A DNA stretch of 34,130 bases from Priapulus caudatus (Eukaryota; Priapulida; Priapulimorpha; Priapulimorphida; Priapulidae), in contig NW_014577355.1 in NCBI RefSeq assembly GCF_000485595.1, forward strand, positions 234,635 to 268,764, given 5' to 3'. The position numbers and the translations under genes are program-made. Shown here piece after piece: positions 9,969-19,483 of this stretch (within the stretch, counting starts at the first letter, position 1; each line of letters begins with the position of its first letter). The notes below the pieces were generated by a model. That model worked only from the letters and a program-made list of their open reading frames with translations. It did not search any database and was not told the DNA's origin.

Positions 9969-10008
9969 CCCAAAACCAAAACTAAAACCAAAACCAAAAC
10001 CAAAACCG
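9969..10008. repeat. CCAAAA hexanucleotide microsatellite
   Basis: Six to seven near-perfect CCAAAA units (one CTAAAA variant). On the opposite strand this gives a Val-Leu repeat in a short ORF, which is an artefact. Confidence 0.9.
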
Positions 10009-10171
10009 TCCGGTCGATCATACGCGAAAAGACGTCATTTGGGAAGTAATTGTTGGTTGGCTACTACAGATGGCGTCCGTCTTCATGTAGTTGTGATTGA
10101 CCTCTCCTGAAAATTGTCATGAATCTGTGTTTTATGTTGATTGAATGGGGTTCGAAAAACTACTCTCAGGC

Positions 10172-10540
10172 ATGGAAGAAATTTGACCAAAAAATAATGA
10201 AAATTTTTAATTTTGACCTCAAAATCGATATAAATTTATTTTTTGGAAAATAAATCTTTTTATATTAGTTTGTTTTGTTAATAGATGTGTTTGTTATTCT
10301 ATTGCGGTCATTTTGATACCTCACTTGTTAAATTTGATCGAAAAATAACGATGTTTTTAACGATAACATTTTGGGTAAATTTCACTATGCGGCCATCTTG
10401 ATGACGTCATAACCGGAAGTTCGTCCCAACTTACGCAATGTTAACATTTATTTTCGTGATCAGGGCGTCATGGGGCTTCAGAAAAATATTTTTTTCGGAG
10501 GTTTGGGGGGGTGCACGGTGGACCCTCTTAGCTCCCGGCC
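10172..10540. repeat. Right inverted arm (partner 7583-7972)
   Basis: Reverse-complement partner of 7583-7972, ending at TAGCTCCCGG. I looked for a target-site duplication just outside both arms (TATGTAGT before, CCTAATGA after) and found none, so the outer limits may be slightly off or the flanks have diverged. Confidence 0.9.
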
Positions 10541-11037
10541 TAATGATAAAATTATTAACTTATTTAATTAATGCAAACCTCGTGTCTACATTTCCCCCTG
10601 TCCAATCGGACGATGAACCATCATTACAGCAGACTCCGACTGCTCTTCTTAAAATTTCGAACAGGACGTTTCCTTAGCGGGCGTGGATTCGTACAGACTA
10701 AAACGAAACTGGAGAAGAAAGAAAGAAGAATTTTATCGTGTAACGTGAAGAACCGTTAAAAGCAAAAATACAGAATGCATAACGTTATGATAAGTTAAGA
10801 AGAAAAGAAGGTACAGAAAAGAGATCAGTAATACTTCATTACAACAATAGTACTGTGGCACGTGTCAAATAAGCAAATATAATAATAATATTTTTGCAAA
10901 GAACGAAAATTATTTTTATTTTATACAACTATTGGTGTTTTTTTTTAACCGCGGAGATACTTGAACATTTATGAAAAATACATTGGTTACATTTGGAAAT
11001 TGGTTACATTTGGTAGCTATTATTCATTACTATTCAT
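10541..11037. other. AT-rich stretch, nothing recognised
   Basis: Purine-rich and AT-rich sequence with poly-A and poly-T runs. No ORF, RNA or repeat that I can support. Confidence 0.5.
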
Positions 11038-11626
11038 GTGTTAATATCCGTCCGGGTATGCCGGCGGCATCGTGAAGGGGGGTTTAGGGTGGCCCCTCGC
11101 GCCTCGTGCTGCATTGGCTGCCCAGCGAGGCAATCCCCGCAGGCTAGAAGTCCGCCCCGGTGGCGTCCTTGGATGGCTCCTCTCCGGTGCTCCGTAGCGA
11201 TGTTCCGCCCAGTGCTCGAGCATGGCGCATGCCGGCGGCTCCGGCTGCTCGGCGCTTTTCTCGGGGGTGATGTTCATTGCCCGTGTCGGCTCCTCATCCC
11301 ATTGCTCGGGCATTCATTGGTCGGTTGTCGGCGGTGACAGTGGTGGTGAAGTCGGGCGGAGTGAAAACTCCCGAGTTCGGAATCGATTGTAGTAGCAGTG
11401 GGGGTAGTCTCGTTTGAATCGGTCGTTGCAGATGCAGGCGGTGAGGCCAGCACCTCCTCCACGCAGCTGGGTCCATGGCTGTGGCGCTCAGGGGTTGCCT
11501 CCTGTATGCGTCAGTCCATCCAGGCCGGATCCTTTTGGGGTGGGTACCAGATTCAAGGTGAATCGTGTCGGGATGCTCATGATGATGTTGATGTTTCTGA
11601 TGTTGAATTAGCAGTGTTAATGTCAA
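11038..11626 (-). other. GC-rich island with weak minus-strand coding signal
   Basis: Much more GC-rich than its surroundings. The minus strand has overlapping open frames encoding Pro/Ser/Thr/His-rich peptides (for example PASATTDSNETTPTATTIDS and MPEQWDEEPTRAMNITPEKS) that shift frame near 11290-11320. Composition suggests a decayed gag-like or linker region, but no domain is visible. Confidence 0.25.
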
Positions 11627-11639
11627 ACAAGTATTTTAA

Positions 11640-12200
11640 TTCAAATTCGCAACGAGTAAAATCATTCAAGTTATAATTATTTAATGGTGTTAACGAACCA
11701 TCAACAAAACTCTATTACTTTAGCAAGAGCACACAGCATGCTATGTAGAAACGAAAGCAGTTAAACGAACATAAAATCTCAGAAGATTTTAATATGTTAC
11801 AATTAAGATTTAGCGTGTAAGCTTGCAAATGTCCTCTAAATCAAATCATATCTCATTTCGGTGACAACACATGTGCATATCGTGACACGCAGAGATACTA
11901 GGTCTACTGTAAAAGTAAGGAAAGAATTACGCAGACGACAATCAAAACAACACATTTCTACAAAAGCAAGCTACCAAGCGTGACCAGTGATTAATAAATA
12001 GAAAAAAACGCGAGAATACTTCAGCTACTGAACACAAATCGGTATCGAAACTCGTTACATGCGTATCGTGATAGGCGTGTTTGGTTCTAAGACAGGGTTT
12101 GCAGAAAGGATAGCGTAATGAGGTTCTGATTGGATTGTGAGTGGTGGAGTCTGCATCGAATGTAACATAGGCCATTCGAATAGCATCCTGCACTTTTCTC
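11640..12200. other. No feature seen
   Basis: AT-rich sequence without a convincing ORF or repeat. Confidence 0.5.
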
Positions 12201-12212
12201 AGTTACTCCAGT

Positions 12213-12500
12213 TCATAGTGGAAGACATCCAAAATGCACTGAATGTGAGAAAAGGCCTTTGACGACACGTATGGTAGCAAACTCCTGCCATAGCAGCCCC
12301 GGATTTTGCTGTCTGGCAAGCGCAAAAACGGCCTCTCCACTCGCCTTCATGCCACGCACATCAGTAGGTGGCAATGCAGCATTTCTAAAGTGCCACTGTG
12401 CCTCGAAGGCCTTACGAGCAGTGTTGGCTTCCTGACCAGTACCTGGAAAACCAGACACAAGTACGACGAGACCCCATGGTCTAAGAAGTGGATCATTTGT
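12213..12500. repeat. Dispersed direct repeat, copy 1 (partner 13972-14230)
   Basis: About 280 bp resembling 13972-14230 in the same orientation. Shared blocks include GGAAGACAT, CTGAATGTGAGAAAAGGC, CGTATGGTAGCAAACTCCTG, AGCAGCCCCGGATTTTGCTG and GGTGGCAATGCAGCAT. Several indels of 10-40 bp separate the copies. The minus strand of both encodes a related peptide (KAFEAQ.HFRNAALPP.DVR), so it may be an old gene fragment. I do not recognise it. Confidence 0.85.
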
Positions 12501-12684
12501 AACGTCGACGAATGCAACCAGTCTCCAACATAGGCAAAACGGCATTGTTTTGTACTGGCAATGAGGTAGACGAAGCCTAAATCAAGATCTGGTATCAGGT
12601 TTAGCATACCTGGCAGTTGATTGTGAGCATGATGCAAAATACGTGGTCCTGCGTAACGACAATCCAGGGTCTGCAATATGCCCT

Positions 12685-12737
12685 GTATCGCTCATAGGCT
12701 AATATACGCACTGCTATACGCGGCAGGCAAGTGTATT
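12685..12737. repeat. 53-bp perfect direct repeat, copy 1
   Basis: Begins GTATCGCTCATAGGCTAATA and ends GGCAAGTGTATT. Identical to 12879-12931, with a spacing of 194 bp between starts. Both copies are preceded by GCCC. Confidence 0.95.
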
Positions 12738-12878
12738 GACTATTATATGGCACGAATGATTTGAATTACGTTTCTAGAATTCTACATACATAATGACACA
12801 TGTCTTAGTTATAATCCCTGTGAGTTTCGAGTTGATGACGCACGAGAAGTCTAATTAATTACCAAATGTATACGCCCG

Positions 12879-12931
12879 GTATCGCTCATAGGCTAATATA
12901 CGCACTGCTATACGCGGCAGGCAAGTGTATT
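12879..12931. repeat. 53-bp perfect direct repeat, copy 2
   Basis: Identical to 12685-12737 and followed at once by a TTCAAA triplication (12930-12947). Between the copies (12738-12878) lies unique AT-rich sequence. The block from one repeat to the other could be a small insertion bounded by direct repeats. Confidence 0.95.
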
Positions 12932-12947
12932 CAAATTCAAATTCAAA

Positions 12948-13430
12948 TAAAGTTTGTTGCACGGATAATCGCAGATCATACATGCAAATACTGAAATAGG
13001 CTACAAACTACTAAAACAAGTTCCTAGGCTAATAGTAATAAAACGAGAGAAACGATGTGTCTTATACTACTTAAACTTTGGCATGACTGCATGACACATG
13101 TTACATCATAATACATGATAATATTATTTTTTTATTTAACATAATTTAACGTTCATTTCTAACCAAAAAATACAACACTTCAAACTAGTGTAAATAAAAT
13201 TCAAACTCCTAAACTACGCCGTGAGTAGATTCGGAGCTCTGGTATAACTATGGTTTGTAATAGGCTATAGTAATACAAAATGGTGTCGTCTAATGCTTTA
13301 GGCATTGCAAGGTAATTTGGAATAACTTGTTTAATGCTCTGCTAATATGCAAGCTTTCTTAGGATGATTTGTTCCTTGTTGTTGTACTTGTGTACTTTGA
13401 CATAATGGTGAGACAGGTGTGCATTCTTGT
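12948..13430. other. AT-rich stretch, nothing recognised
   Basis: No ORF or structured repeat that I can support. Confidence 0.5.
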
Positions 13431-13886
13431 CTAGTCCTTTAATTGACAAGGTTGCATCGGTGAACCCCATGGTGATAAAGTGCACAGCCATCCCCACTCA
13501 ATTGAGCCCAGGACCAGTCCAAACAAATGGACTGCTACCTTGTTATTGCACTGCTCAGAGATAGATTCCATGGCTGTACTAAGCCCTGATAAGAACGTTG
13601 GGACATCTTGAAATTGGTCGGTCGATATGATGTTTGCACTGGCTTCATTTTGGCTGGAATAAAGCTTTTCAATGTCGAGAGTTTTCTTGATGGTTATGAA
13701 TTCCTTCGATTCTTTTAGTTGTGAGCTGATTTTGTACTTCTTTTTTTTCCGAAAAGTGAGATCAGAATCGGTCATCGTGATCTCGGGGAACATCTTTGAT
13801 GTTTTTTTGGCTAAGTTCTCACGAATTACCTGTAATAACCTAGACTCAAATGTCATTAGTCCAAATCCTCTCCCTTTTAATTTCAA
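13431..13886 (-). CDS. Unrecognised lysine-rich ORF
   Basis: A 151-residue minus-strand frame, lysine- and serine-rich (SKMFPEITMTDSDLTFRKKK, then SQNEASANIISTDQFQDVPT). Near 13500 the coding feel moves to another frame (HFITMGFTDATLSIKGLDKN, then AHLSHHYVKVHKYNNKEQII), which suggests a frameshift and a longer former protein of about 190 residues. There is no domain I can name. Given its neighbours it is probably a transposon protein fragment. Confidence 0.35.
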   Translation of the reverse strand: MKLKGRGFGLMTFESRLLQVIRENLAKKTSKMFPEITMTDSDLTFRKKKKYKISSQLKESKEFITIKKTLDIEKLYSSQNEASANIISTDQFQDVPTFLSGLSTAMESISEQCNNKVAVHLFGLVLGSIEWGWLCTLSPWGSPMQPCQLKD

Positions 13887-13971
13887 TTACATCTCTTTCA
13901 CCTTAATCCCAATAACTTGGTTATCTTCAGTGTCATAGATCCTGTTGGAATCAGCAATTAAGCTCATAGGG

Positions 13972-14230
13972 GAAGACATTTAAAATGGACTGAATGTGAG
14001 AAAAGGCATTATGCTGCACCATCGACCACACGTATGGTAGCAAACTCCTGCTATAGCAGCCCCGGATTTTGCTGTGGCACGCACATCACTCGGTGGCAAT
14101 GCAGCATTGCGAAAGTGGCACTGTGCCTCGAAGGCCTTATGAGTGGTGATGTTATTTGCTTCATGAGCAGTATGTGGAAAAGCAGACACGAGTACCAGGA
14201 GACCCCATGGTCGAAGAAATGCATTATTTC
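13972..14230. repeat. Dispersed direct repeat, copy 2 (partner 12213-12500)
   Basis: Partner of 12213-12500. It lacks the AAGCGCAAAAACGGCCTCTC block present in copy 1 and has an extra segment near 14010-14035. Confidence 0.85.
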
Positions 14231-14499
14231 GAAAACAAGTCGCCCACAGACTTGGTTACAACATTTCTGTTGGGCAGAGACGTTACATGATACTTCATTA
14301 TTGGGAGGTTGCCAAAGTCGCCATGTAGACGTACATGTACATAGAAATAGTGCTGTATTTGAACATGAGTTGTATCTGTACTGTATTCAATATTGCCATT
14401 TGGGCACATATATGTTCAATATGTACTGAACTATTAATATAGAGGAAACTACACACAAACCATGATACAAGAAATATTGGCACAGCACATGGTTTCATA

Positions 14500-15657
14500 C
14501 TATGTACAGTTGTCATCAATCACGAAAGCACCCATACTAATAGCACGGAGCAGAATGTTCAGGAGAGGGATGTTTCTAATCTTGGGTTGGCTGTCCCACA
14601 GGTGGGTGTAACTGCAGCTCTGACACACCGTCTTCACAGTTAGCATTGACCCACGAACTTTCCTGTAGTGTTTGTTTTCTTGTCTGCACATGATGCATGT
14701 TGTAAACAGCATCAATAGTGCAGACTGGAAACCAACATACTTCTTCTGTTTGTGTGGTTGTTCCTTGTCATCATCTCTGAAAGTAATTATAATATCTTCC
14801 ACATATAGCTTACAGTAGGTCCAAAATCAAAAGTAGTAAAAACAATTTTATGATAACAGACTTGTATCGTGTTCTAATAAAAAAAATTGCGTTGTTTCAC
14901 TTAGGTTTTTTTTACTTCACGTTGAATTAGTAGACAGTGTAGAAATAATCGCTTATAATTACATAATTTCATCAAAGTTCTCGACATCAAGATCTTCAAT
15001 GGTGTCTGGAAGATATTCGATGTCTTTGTCATCAGCTGGTATATCTGTATCTGATTCGCTATCGCTGTGGGCAGTTGGAGTTTGATGTCTGATTTTAGGC
15101 CTTTTGGCATGTTGAATTCGAAATGTTGTCTGTGTTCCCCGTGTTTTTTTTGTGAATGGTTTCGTCGATTTTGGTCTCCAAACAAGAGTCTGAGTTTCTA
15201 AAATAAAAATGTATCAAATTAAGTTTATAAATTTCTAGGTAGCCGGGGATAACTAGGGGTAATATGGGTGGGGGTTTTAAGCTGGTTTATGGGCAAAACT
15301 GTTCTAATTCAACTACTCGTGCCAAGCATCCTTGGGGGCCCACATCCCAAATGTTTACATATTTAAAACATGGTTTACAAATATTTTTAATAAATACTAA
15401 ACCATGAATATTTGATGTAGCATAATTTAAACCTGCTTTTAACTGATAAAATGCATTACACCTAGAATCTTGTTTCCCGTCAACACTCTTCAAGATTATA
15501 TTTTCTATTACAATTCAATGTACTTACTCTTTGAGAGTGTAGTCAATTTGTCCACGTCAAGAGGTATGTCTGCACCCTGCTCTTCGCCTTCGGTCTGAGT
15601 CATCTCTTCATCATAATGCTGATGGATGCTGTTTGATGGATGCTGTGCGGGAGCCAT
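14500..15657 (-). CDS. Transposase N-terminal/central fragment (Kolobok/THAP-type), three exons
   Basis: The minus strand yields three exons with consistent phases. Exon 1 (15657-15528) starts MAPAQHPSN, is acidic (EEMTQTEGEEQGADIPLDVD), and ends AAAGA before GTAAGT. Exon 2 (15197-14963) follows TTTTAG, encodes TQTLVWRPKSTKPFTKKTRG and an acidic DSESDTDIPADDKD stretch, and ends before GTAATT. Exon 3 (14776-14500) follows TTTCAG and encodes KKYVGFQSALLMLFTTCIMC, then RGSMLTVKTVCQSC and WDSQPKIRNIPLLNILL. That last pattern (K-Y-hydrophobic, CxxC, RG, CxxC, W.SQP, N.LL) is one I associate with Kolobok-like transposases that often carry THAP fingers. All catalytic-core sequence after N-LL is missing or unrecognisable, so the product would be inactive. 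Family name moderate, gene model good. Confidence 0.6.
15198..15521 (-). other. Intron of the preceding transposase fragment
   Basis: AT-rich, bounded on the minus strand by GTAAGT (15527-15522) and TTTTAG. The exon reading frames on both sides join in phase, which supports a real spliced intron. Confidence 0.5.
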
Positions 15658-15659
15658 GG

Positions 15660-16280
15660 GTGCTACCAGATGTAGAAGGCTGCGGTGTTGAGAATGATGA
15701 TGGAAGAAGCACGTGTATTGATGGAATCACATCGTGTATGTTTTATTAGCGGTAGATAATTAATGATTTTGACGTGTTTTTCAAGAAAAACACATTTTAT
15801 TCATTATTATAAAATATAATATCACTATAATTGTAATTCGTAGTGTAAATGTGTTATTTTAAACTTAATATTAAAGTTAAGAGGATATTTGCGAGGATTT
15901 TTCGTTCTCGTAACATTACGATGATTCTGTCAACGGTTAACGAGTGGAAGTTGTGAATGTTAAGACTAATGTTAAGACTAATTTTGTTTCTGACAACACC
16001 CAACAACAAACTCCCCACTGTGTGGAAGTGGGTCACACATTGGTGTTAATGAGTAGGGAGTTAGGCCTGCTCTGGTTGTATGCATAGGCTGGGTGGGGGA
16101 TGGGCACGCGACCACAACCACAGACAGTAATAAATTACTCCTGGAGCATAAACACCCCAGGCTATGGTGTGTCTTGCTGGCACAACTACTAGGACTAGGT
16201 CTGCTAGGGCCATGAAAGGGGTAATTTTCGACACCCGACACTGGTTATTTTTTATTTTTTTCTAAGTAGGCCTACATCAT
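15660..16280. other. No gene seen
   Basis: AT-rich to 15970, then a moderately GC-rich stretch (15990-16220) with no recognisable coding signal. It could hold an old SINE-like repeat, but I see no tRNA-like promoter boxes. Confidence 0.4.
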
Positions 16281-16287
16281 GATTTCA

Positions 16288-16341
16288 CTGGGCAGCCCAA
16301 GGGGGGTTTAAACCCCCCCTCCCCGTAGATCCGCCACTGTA
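16288..16341 (-). mobile_element. hAT/MITE-like terminus (CAGTGGCGGATCTACGG)
   Basis: Read on the minus strand from 16341, the sequence CAGTGGCGGATCTACGGGG runs into a G-run followed by GTTTAAAC and a C-run, an internal palindrome (GGGGGGTTTAAACCCCCC). CAGTGGCGGATC-type ends are typical of hAT-derived MITEs. The element interrupts the Gypsy integrase fragment: coding similarity stops at FWPG just before it. I could not find the opposite terminus. Confidence 0.5.
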
Positions 16342-16368
16342 TACTGCTTGAATACTCTACTTTGCCAG

Positions 16369-16606
16369 GCCAGAATAGGCATTCACGTGCTCCTCGTAAG
16401 CAGCCTTCAATGCCTAGATGCGAAGATTGGGTCTTCTCTTTCATATCTCTGTGTGAACTTATTAGTATGATGACGTGCTCACCCTTGAAGATAAAACCAT
16501 TTGGGACTGCAAGCTCATTCCTATAGCTATAATAAGGCATAAGCTAGTAAGCAGGCATCTTGTAGAGTGTCACGTTCCTAGGCCAACCACTGACGATGAC
16601 GCATTT
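16369..16606 (-). pseudogene. Gypsy-type integrase zinc-finger (H2C2) fragment
   Basis: The minus strand encodes VSGWPRNVTLYK, one stop, then PYYSYRNELAVPNGFIFKGE and SSHLGIEGCLRGARECLFWPG. This is the linker and HHCC zinc-finger region that lies between RNase H and the integrase core in Ty3/Gypsy polyproteins. The two-histidine part (SSHLG) and the following cysteine-containing helix are present; the CxxC pair and the integrase core are missing because the match ends at the adjacent MITE-like terminus. Dead fragment. Confidence 0.75.
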
Positions 16607-17085
16607 CAAGACCATAACTTTGGTGCTGCTGTGCTAAATGAGGGGTCTCCAAATGGCAGCAGCATTTTCCCTTTTGGTACTTGCAACACTATACTGGTAT
16701 TTGAACGCAGAGAATAACGTCCCTGTTCTCTATAATTAATTAAGCCTCTGATGTAATTCGGGGTCAAACCATGTAATGCTTTAAATGTAAGTAATAAAAT
16801 GTTAGGGTATTCTTGATTTAACAGGGAGCCAGTGCAGTTCATGTAAAACAGTCGTAATATGTGCATATTTTCTAGTTGAGGTCAGCAGTCTTGCTGCAGC
16901 GTTCTGCACTCTTTGTAACTGTGCCAGCTCAGTGCTAGGAAGTTTATACAAAAGAGAGTTACAATAGTGTAGTCGGGGGGATATGATAACATGTAATACA
17001 GTAGCTAGGTTGTCGCTAGATAAAAATGTACTTATACGTTTAATGTTGTGTAGCCAAACAAACATTACATATTCGGACCTTCCAA
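16606..17085 (-). pseudogene. LINE reverse transcriptase, C-terminal end (CR1/L2-like)
   Basis: Minus-strand similarity to the end of non-LTR retrotransposon ORF2. FVWLHNIKRISTFLSS is followed by SPRLHYCNSLLYKLP, LQRVQNAAARLLT and ELHWLPVKSRI. After a one-base frameshift near 16806, ILLLTFKALHGLTPNYIRGL and SFSTAAPKLWS follow. These are conserved landmarks of the thumb/post-RT region in CR1/L2-type elements. The copy is truncated at both ends. Unusually it has no 3' UTR or tail, and its last codons abut a Gypsy fragment. Confidence 0.85.
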
Positions 17086-17698
17086 ATCTTATTGGACCTT
17101 CCAAAAATATTGCTGAAAATTCCCAGACCTGCGAGCAAAAACCACTTTTCAGCCCCTGCTTGTACCATTTACGAATTTTCATCGTATTCGGATAGAGTGA
17201 CATCAATATGTTGCATTAGTCAACACCGCCCATGTTGGAATTATACGGTTTTATGAAAGATGGACATTTGGCACACTGATGGCTATCTTGGCGAGTTAAG
17301 CGTGCATTCGTAGCTCTGTGCATCGCCAGCACCGAGAAGATTAGATCGCAGCAAAAAGCTGCCCTAGTCTTCTTGTCACGAGAGCCGTGTACACCCGCAA
17401 AGCCATCGCGTGTTCTCCCATTTTGGGTAATAGAAGAGGGGGGTGAAGATCGAGTACATTTAGTATGTATTCTTTTGAATGAAGGACAGACTAAACATAA
17501 GGAAATATTCTTTCTCTCAATGATTGGACTAATGTACCAGAGAAAATGATAATGGTTTATAGTAATACACCTGTTATAGTCATCACATGTCTGCTCTTAA
17601 AATGAGGGCCTTTTTTTGAGCGATATTTTAGCCGCTTGGTGCTGCAGTAAGCTCCAGTTAAACTTTAGTCGCTGTTTGCTTGTCTGTTTGTTAACAAC
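17086..17698. other. No gene seen
   Basis: No convincing ORF or repeat; short AT-rich and mixed sequence. Confidence 0.45.
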
Positions 17699-17870
17699 AT
17701 GCCGGCAACAGGCTGCTGCATACCGAAATGTTGTACGAAAGGAGGGCATCAGATTCCGAGAGATCTACGGCTACACAGAAAGTGGATAAATGCAATAAGA
17801 TGAGATAATTGGATACCGAAGTCCATGAATTTTGGTGTGCCGAGCACACTTTCTTGATTCTGATTATAAG
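17699..17870 (+). pseudogene. Decayed THAP zinc-finger domain
   Basis: From ATG 17699 the plus strand encodes MPATGCCIPKCCTKGG ... LRLHRKWINAIR, a stop, then DNWIPKSMNFG. In a shifted frame it continues VCRAHFLDSDYK. The layout (C-x-P-x-C near the N-terminus, a KW..AI helix, a W, then VC..HF) is the THAP DNA-binding domain used by P-element and Kolobok transposases. One nonsense codon and one frameshift make it a clear pseudogene. Confidence 0.7.
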
Positions 17871-18096
17871 CGAGTGACATGTCACGGTAGATTAGTGATA
17901 GGCCTAGTGGTGATTTGGCTTTACGGTCTAGCAATTCATCATAGACAGTATAATTCAAGCTAGTGATTCGGGGTAACAGAATGTAATCGTAGACTTACTG
18001 GACTGGGCAACTAACCTTACCCGTAATGAACTGGAGAACAAGTGAATAGCTAGCTGGAAAACAGTGTACACTAATGAATTAATGAATTAACAAATG

Positions 18097-18309
18097 TGTG
18101 ACGGCGGCATAGTTTCAGATAGTGTTGGAGGGTGGCGCGGTGTTGCCGCATGCGCGAGGCGCGCACCCTGTCTCGCTCTCTTACTTGGCAGACATTGATG
18201 TGAGCAGATGGCGGCCGGCGTCTCCAAATAAAGCCGTTCATTCCCGAATTCCGGTGTTTATCGATTTACTGTGAGTGCTCCCATGAAGGCATAATAGTCA
18301 GCCTTCACA
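18097..18309 (+). mobile_element. Probable LTR (TGTGA...TCACA), 213 bp
   Basis: The stretch begins TGTGACGG and ends CCTTCACA, giving 5-bp inverted ends. It has an AATAAA-type signal near 18227 and lies one base upstream of a perfect primer-binding site. No second copy is in the window. The LTR is inferred from its boundaries and the site that follows, not from a repeat pair. Confidence 0.6.
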
Positions 18310-18663
18310 GTGGCGCCCAACGTGGGGCAGTGCAGCCAGAGGTGGCGCACCATCTTAAATATCTGCAGGGAGTTGGCGACGTCTGCGCAATTGCTGCTGA
18401 GCTTGCGCAGCTTCTCAATTGACGTGATTGCCATGTACAGCTCGCGGTGGAGCAGCATGCAGAGAGGAACCACGATCGAGGTGCCGACCCCGAATGCTTT
18501 GTTCATCTCCGTCTCCAGAGCGACGTTGAAGTTTTTCAGCATCACGTCAAGGGCTTGGGGGCTCCTGCGGCCCTCTGTGGTGGCGCCCCTTTGTAAGTAC
18601 GTCTGTACTGCTTTCAGCGCCCCTGGAGTTGTGCCTGGGCTGCGATGGTCTCTGCTCTTGTAA
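18258..18663 (-). CDS. Unrecognised GC-rich ORF, antisense to the primer-binding site
   Basis: The minus strand is open for about 135 codons. It gives a well-structured peptide (ALDVMLKNFNVALETEMNKA, FGVGTSIVVPLCMLLHRELY, KMVRHLWLHCPTLGATV) with helical, host-like composition. It has no recognised domain. Its upstream end coincides with the solo LTR at 18659, and its last codons run into the LTR/primer-site junction on the other side. It looks like a coding piece trapped between two insertions, possibly joined originally to the GC-rich frame at 19484-19800. Confidence 0.4.
18311..18328 (+). promoter_or_regulatory. Primer-binding site for tRNA-Lys
   Basis: TGGCGCCCAACGTGGGGC is the exact 18-base complement of the 3' end of animal tRNA-Lys(1,2) including CCA, a primer widely used by retroelements. 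A chance 18-mer match is very unlikely. What follows on the plus strand shows no gag-like ORF. Confidence 0.8.
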
Positions 18664-19482
18664 TGAAGAGCTTTCCTCTCTCATATACGTGTACTCTTGT
18701 GTGAGGGAGGCTCGTGTCGTATAGTGTACCTTAATGACGTTATGCCCAGTTCTGCTAGGTGCGGGTATATTAATTAATGTACCCTAAGGTTACCATAGAA
18801 TAATAGACAGACACGAAGTGTACGTACAACAATATATATATCTATTTTTTTATCACCAACTATAGTCAAACATACAGGGTTCGTCGAGTTAGTAAAACCG
18901 CAACCGTGCACGCTTCACAGCGCGATTAGAATAGTTAGTTAGTCACACAAACAACAGTCCGTACCCGTGCTTTTACGTCTCTTGGTATGTCTAACTTAAG
19001 GTAGGCCCTACATAGAGTGCACTACTTGTTTATCGTATAGTTGCCAACAGAGTTTACGTATATGATAACAAAGGAGTTTATCACAAAAAGTTTATGACTC
19101 AAAGTAGTTTAAAAAGGTACAGCAATACGATAAGACACAAATACGATAGAACACGAATACGACAAGACAATCATATTGATACATACCAGATCGAGACCGT
19201 GGGTTGAACTGCCTTTCTATCCCAAAAACCCTCGGTATTTATTCTATTTCTAAAGGTAATTAGACTCCTATGTGACATACGTAAAGCCTTCGACACGCCT
19301 CTTGGCCGTACGTGACAGTTCCACGTGCCTGCGTGTCGAGGCACGGCTAAGCTTAATCGTTTTACGAACAACTCTCGCTTATCTGCACTGTAGTCCCTGG
19401 GGCTACCGAGTGGTTTATATTCTTAATAACTTGATCAACTTATTTCCAACGCACGGTTTATAATAATTTTAGCTTCATTACA
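18659..19482 (-). mobile_element. Solo LTR with TGTAATGA...TCATTACA ends
   Basis: 824 bp bounded by the 8-bp inverted repeat TGTAATGA/TCATTACA and flanked by the direct repeat CTCT on both sides (18655-18658 and 19483-19486), the expected 4-bp target duplication. Its first 600 bp resemble the LTR at 20451-21158 (shared GGCTCGTGTCG, AATAATAGACAGACAC, GGTTCGTCG.GTTAGTAA, ATACGATAAGACA). The third nearest 19482 differs, so it is a related LTR subfamily. No internal region is attached on either side. Confidence 0.75.
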
Positions 19483-19483
19483 C

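Noticed and set aside
18310..18663. Plus-strand ORF after the tRNA-Lys primer site as gag
   Set aside because: Composition is unlike gag and the opposite strand has the better protein-like signal.
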